64,000 nucleotides of DNA from Ruegeria sp. THAF33 (GTDB lineage Bacteria; Pseudomonadota; Alphaproteobacteria; Rhodobacterales; Rhodobacteraceae). Below the pieces are notes generated by a model. It saw nothing but the letters and a program-made list of their open reading frames with translations, searched no databases and was not told the origin of the DNA. Below are positions 63,545 through 64,000 of this stretch, piece after piece. A program made the position numbers and the translations under genes. The DNA lies in NCBI RefSeq assembly GCF_009363615.1, contig NZ_CP045384.1:1982501-2046500 (forward strand), given 5' to 3'. Numbering within the stretch: the stretch's first letter is position 1; every line of letters starts with the position of its first letter.

Positions 63545-64000
63545 TCAGTTCAGCTTGGACAGTTTTTGCTGCAACTCGGCCAGCTGTTTCTTGATGTCGT
63601 CCAGATCCTCTTTTGGTTCGGACTTGTCCTCTTCCTTTTCCGGGCTGGACCATCCGCTGGACAGCCCACTGGTCATCGCCTTCAGGAAAGCCTGTTGCTG
63701 CGCCTGCAACGCGTCAAAACCCGGCATCTGAGACATCGGATTCATCGCGCTCATGTTTTCCATCATCTTGTTTTGGCTTTCGCGCAGCATCTCGAACGAG
63801 CTTTGCAGAAACTGGGGCATCATCCCCCCGCCCGGCAGCATGTAACTGCGCACCAGATCATTCAGTACATTCACCGGCAGCACGTTTTCACCCCGGCTTT
63901 CATGTTCGGCAATGATTTGCAGAAGATACTGGCGCGTCAGGTCATCGCCGGTTTTCAGATCAATGATCTGTACTTCGCGCCCGTCACGGATGAACCCCGC
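63545..64000 (-). CDS. phaR: Polyhydroxyalkanoate synthesis repressor PhaR (3' part)
   Basis: This is the C-terminal 151 codons; the start lies beyond the right edge. The visible part has the PHB/PHA accumulation domain (VQIIDLKTGDDLTRQYLLQIIAEHE, then VLPVNVLNDLVRSYM), a Met/Gln-rich middle and an acidic coiled tail (DLDDIKKQLAELQQKLSKLN). PhaR binds PHB and represses phasin genes. It points to PHB storage in this organism. Confidence 0.92.
   Translation of the reverse strand, partial: AGFIRDGREVQIIDLKTGDDLTRQYLLQIIAEHESRGENVLPVNVLNDLVRSYMLPGGGMMPQFLQSSFEMLRESQNKMMENMSAMNPMSQMPGFDALQAQQQAFLKAMTSGLSSGWSSPEKEEDKSEPKEDLDDIKKQLAELQQKLSKLN

Overview
The window is from an alphaproteobacterium, almost certainly a marine Rhodobacteraceae (Roseobacter group) aerobic anoxygenic phototroph. 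The evidence is a nearly contiguous photosynthesis gene cluster (bacteriochlorophyll a, spheroidenone-type carotenoids, RC-LH1) in the order typical of that family. The cluster has a PufC tetraheme cytochrome, no pufX and no LH2 genes in view, and the oxygen-dependent cyclase pair bciE-acsF. No rRNA, tRNA, insertion sequence or CRISPR array was seen. | Region 1, 1-8257 (+): end of bchL, then bchM-lhaA-puhA-puhB-puhC-bciE-acsF-puhE-hemA-cycA. The genes are tightly packed, many with stop/start overlaps. They make Mg-protoporphyrin monomethyl ester and the cyclase product, and assemble the reaction centre and LH1. | Region 2, 8254-21153 (-): a superoperon crtE-crtF-bchC-bchX-bchY-bchZ-pufQ-pufB-pufA-pufL-pufM-pufC-dxs, with a strong stem-loop between pufA and pufL. 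Region 3, 21247-32438: crtD-crtC (+), tspO-crtB-crtI (-), crtA-bchI-bchD-bchO (+) and ppsR (-). Palindromes of the form TGT-N12-ACA (PpsR/CrtJ sites) lie in front of bchC, between crtE and crtD, and between crtI and crtA. Two carotenoid genes, crtA and crtC, lack a usable ATG/GTG/TTG start. | Region 4, 32662-36547 (+): a light-sensing module divergent from ppsR. It holds a heme oxygenase (biliverdin source), a bacteriophytochrome with a FixL-like kinase core and a FixJ/LuxR-type response regulator, followed by a small ribbon-helix-helix-like protein. This is the most likely candidate for an under-described regulatory system here, because the adjacent PpsR lacks a cysteine in its DNA-binding region. 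| Region 5, 36.7-53.9 kb: a loosely packed accessory region of mostly single genes. It contains a PsiE-like protein, a sulfatase, two methyltransferases, a LysR regulator, a P-loop kinase, CpdB, a DUF3604/PHP hydrolase, a Tat-exported binding protein, an outer-membrane barrel and a LysR-VOC-SnoaL-ABM group. Several gaps carry copies of one short intergenic repeat. | Region 6, 53.9-64 kb: tetR facing iorA-iorB (molybdenum hydroxylase) with tandem operators. A gamma-glutamylation catabolic cluster follows (two glutamine synthetase-like enzymes, a glutamine amidotransferase and an FAD oxidase), with two identical 22-bp operator-like sequences. A DegT-family aminotransferase and, on the other strand, the end of the PHB regulator phaR complete the window.
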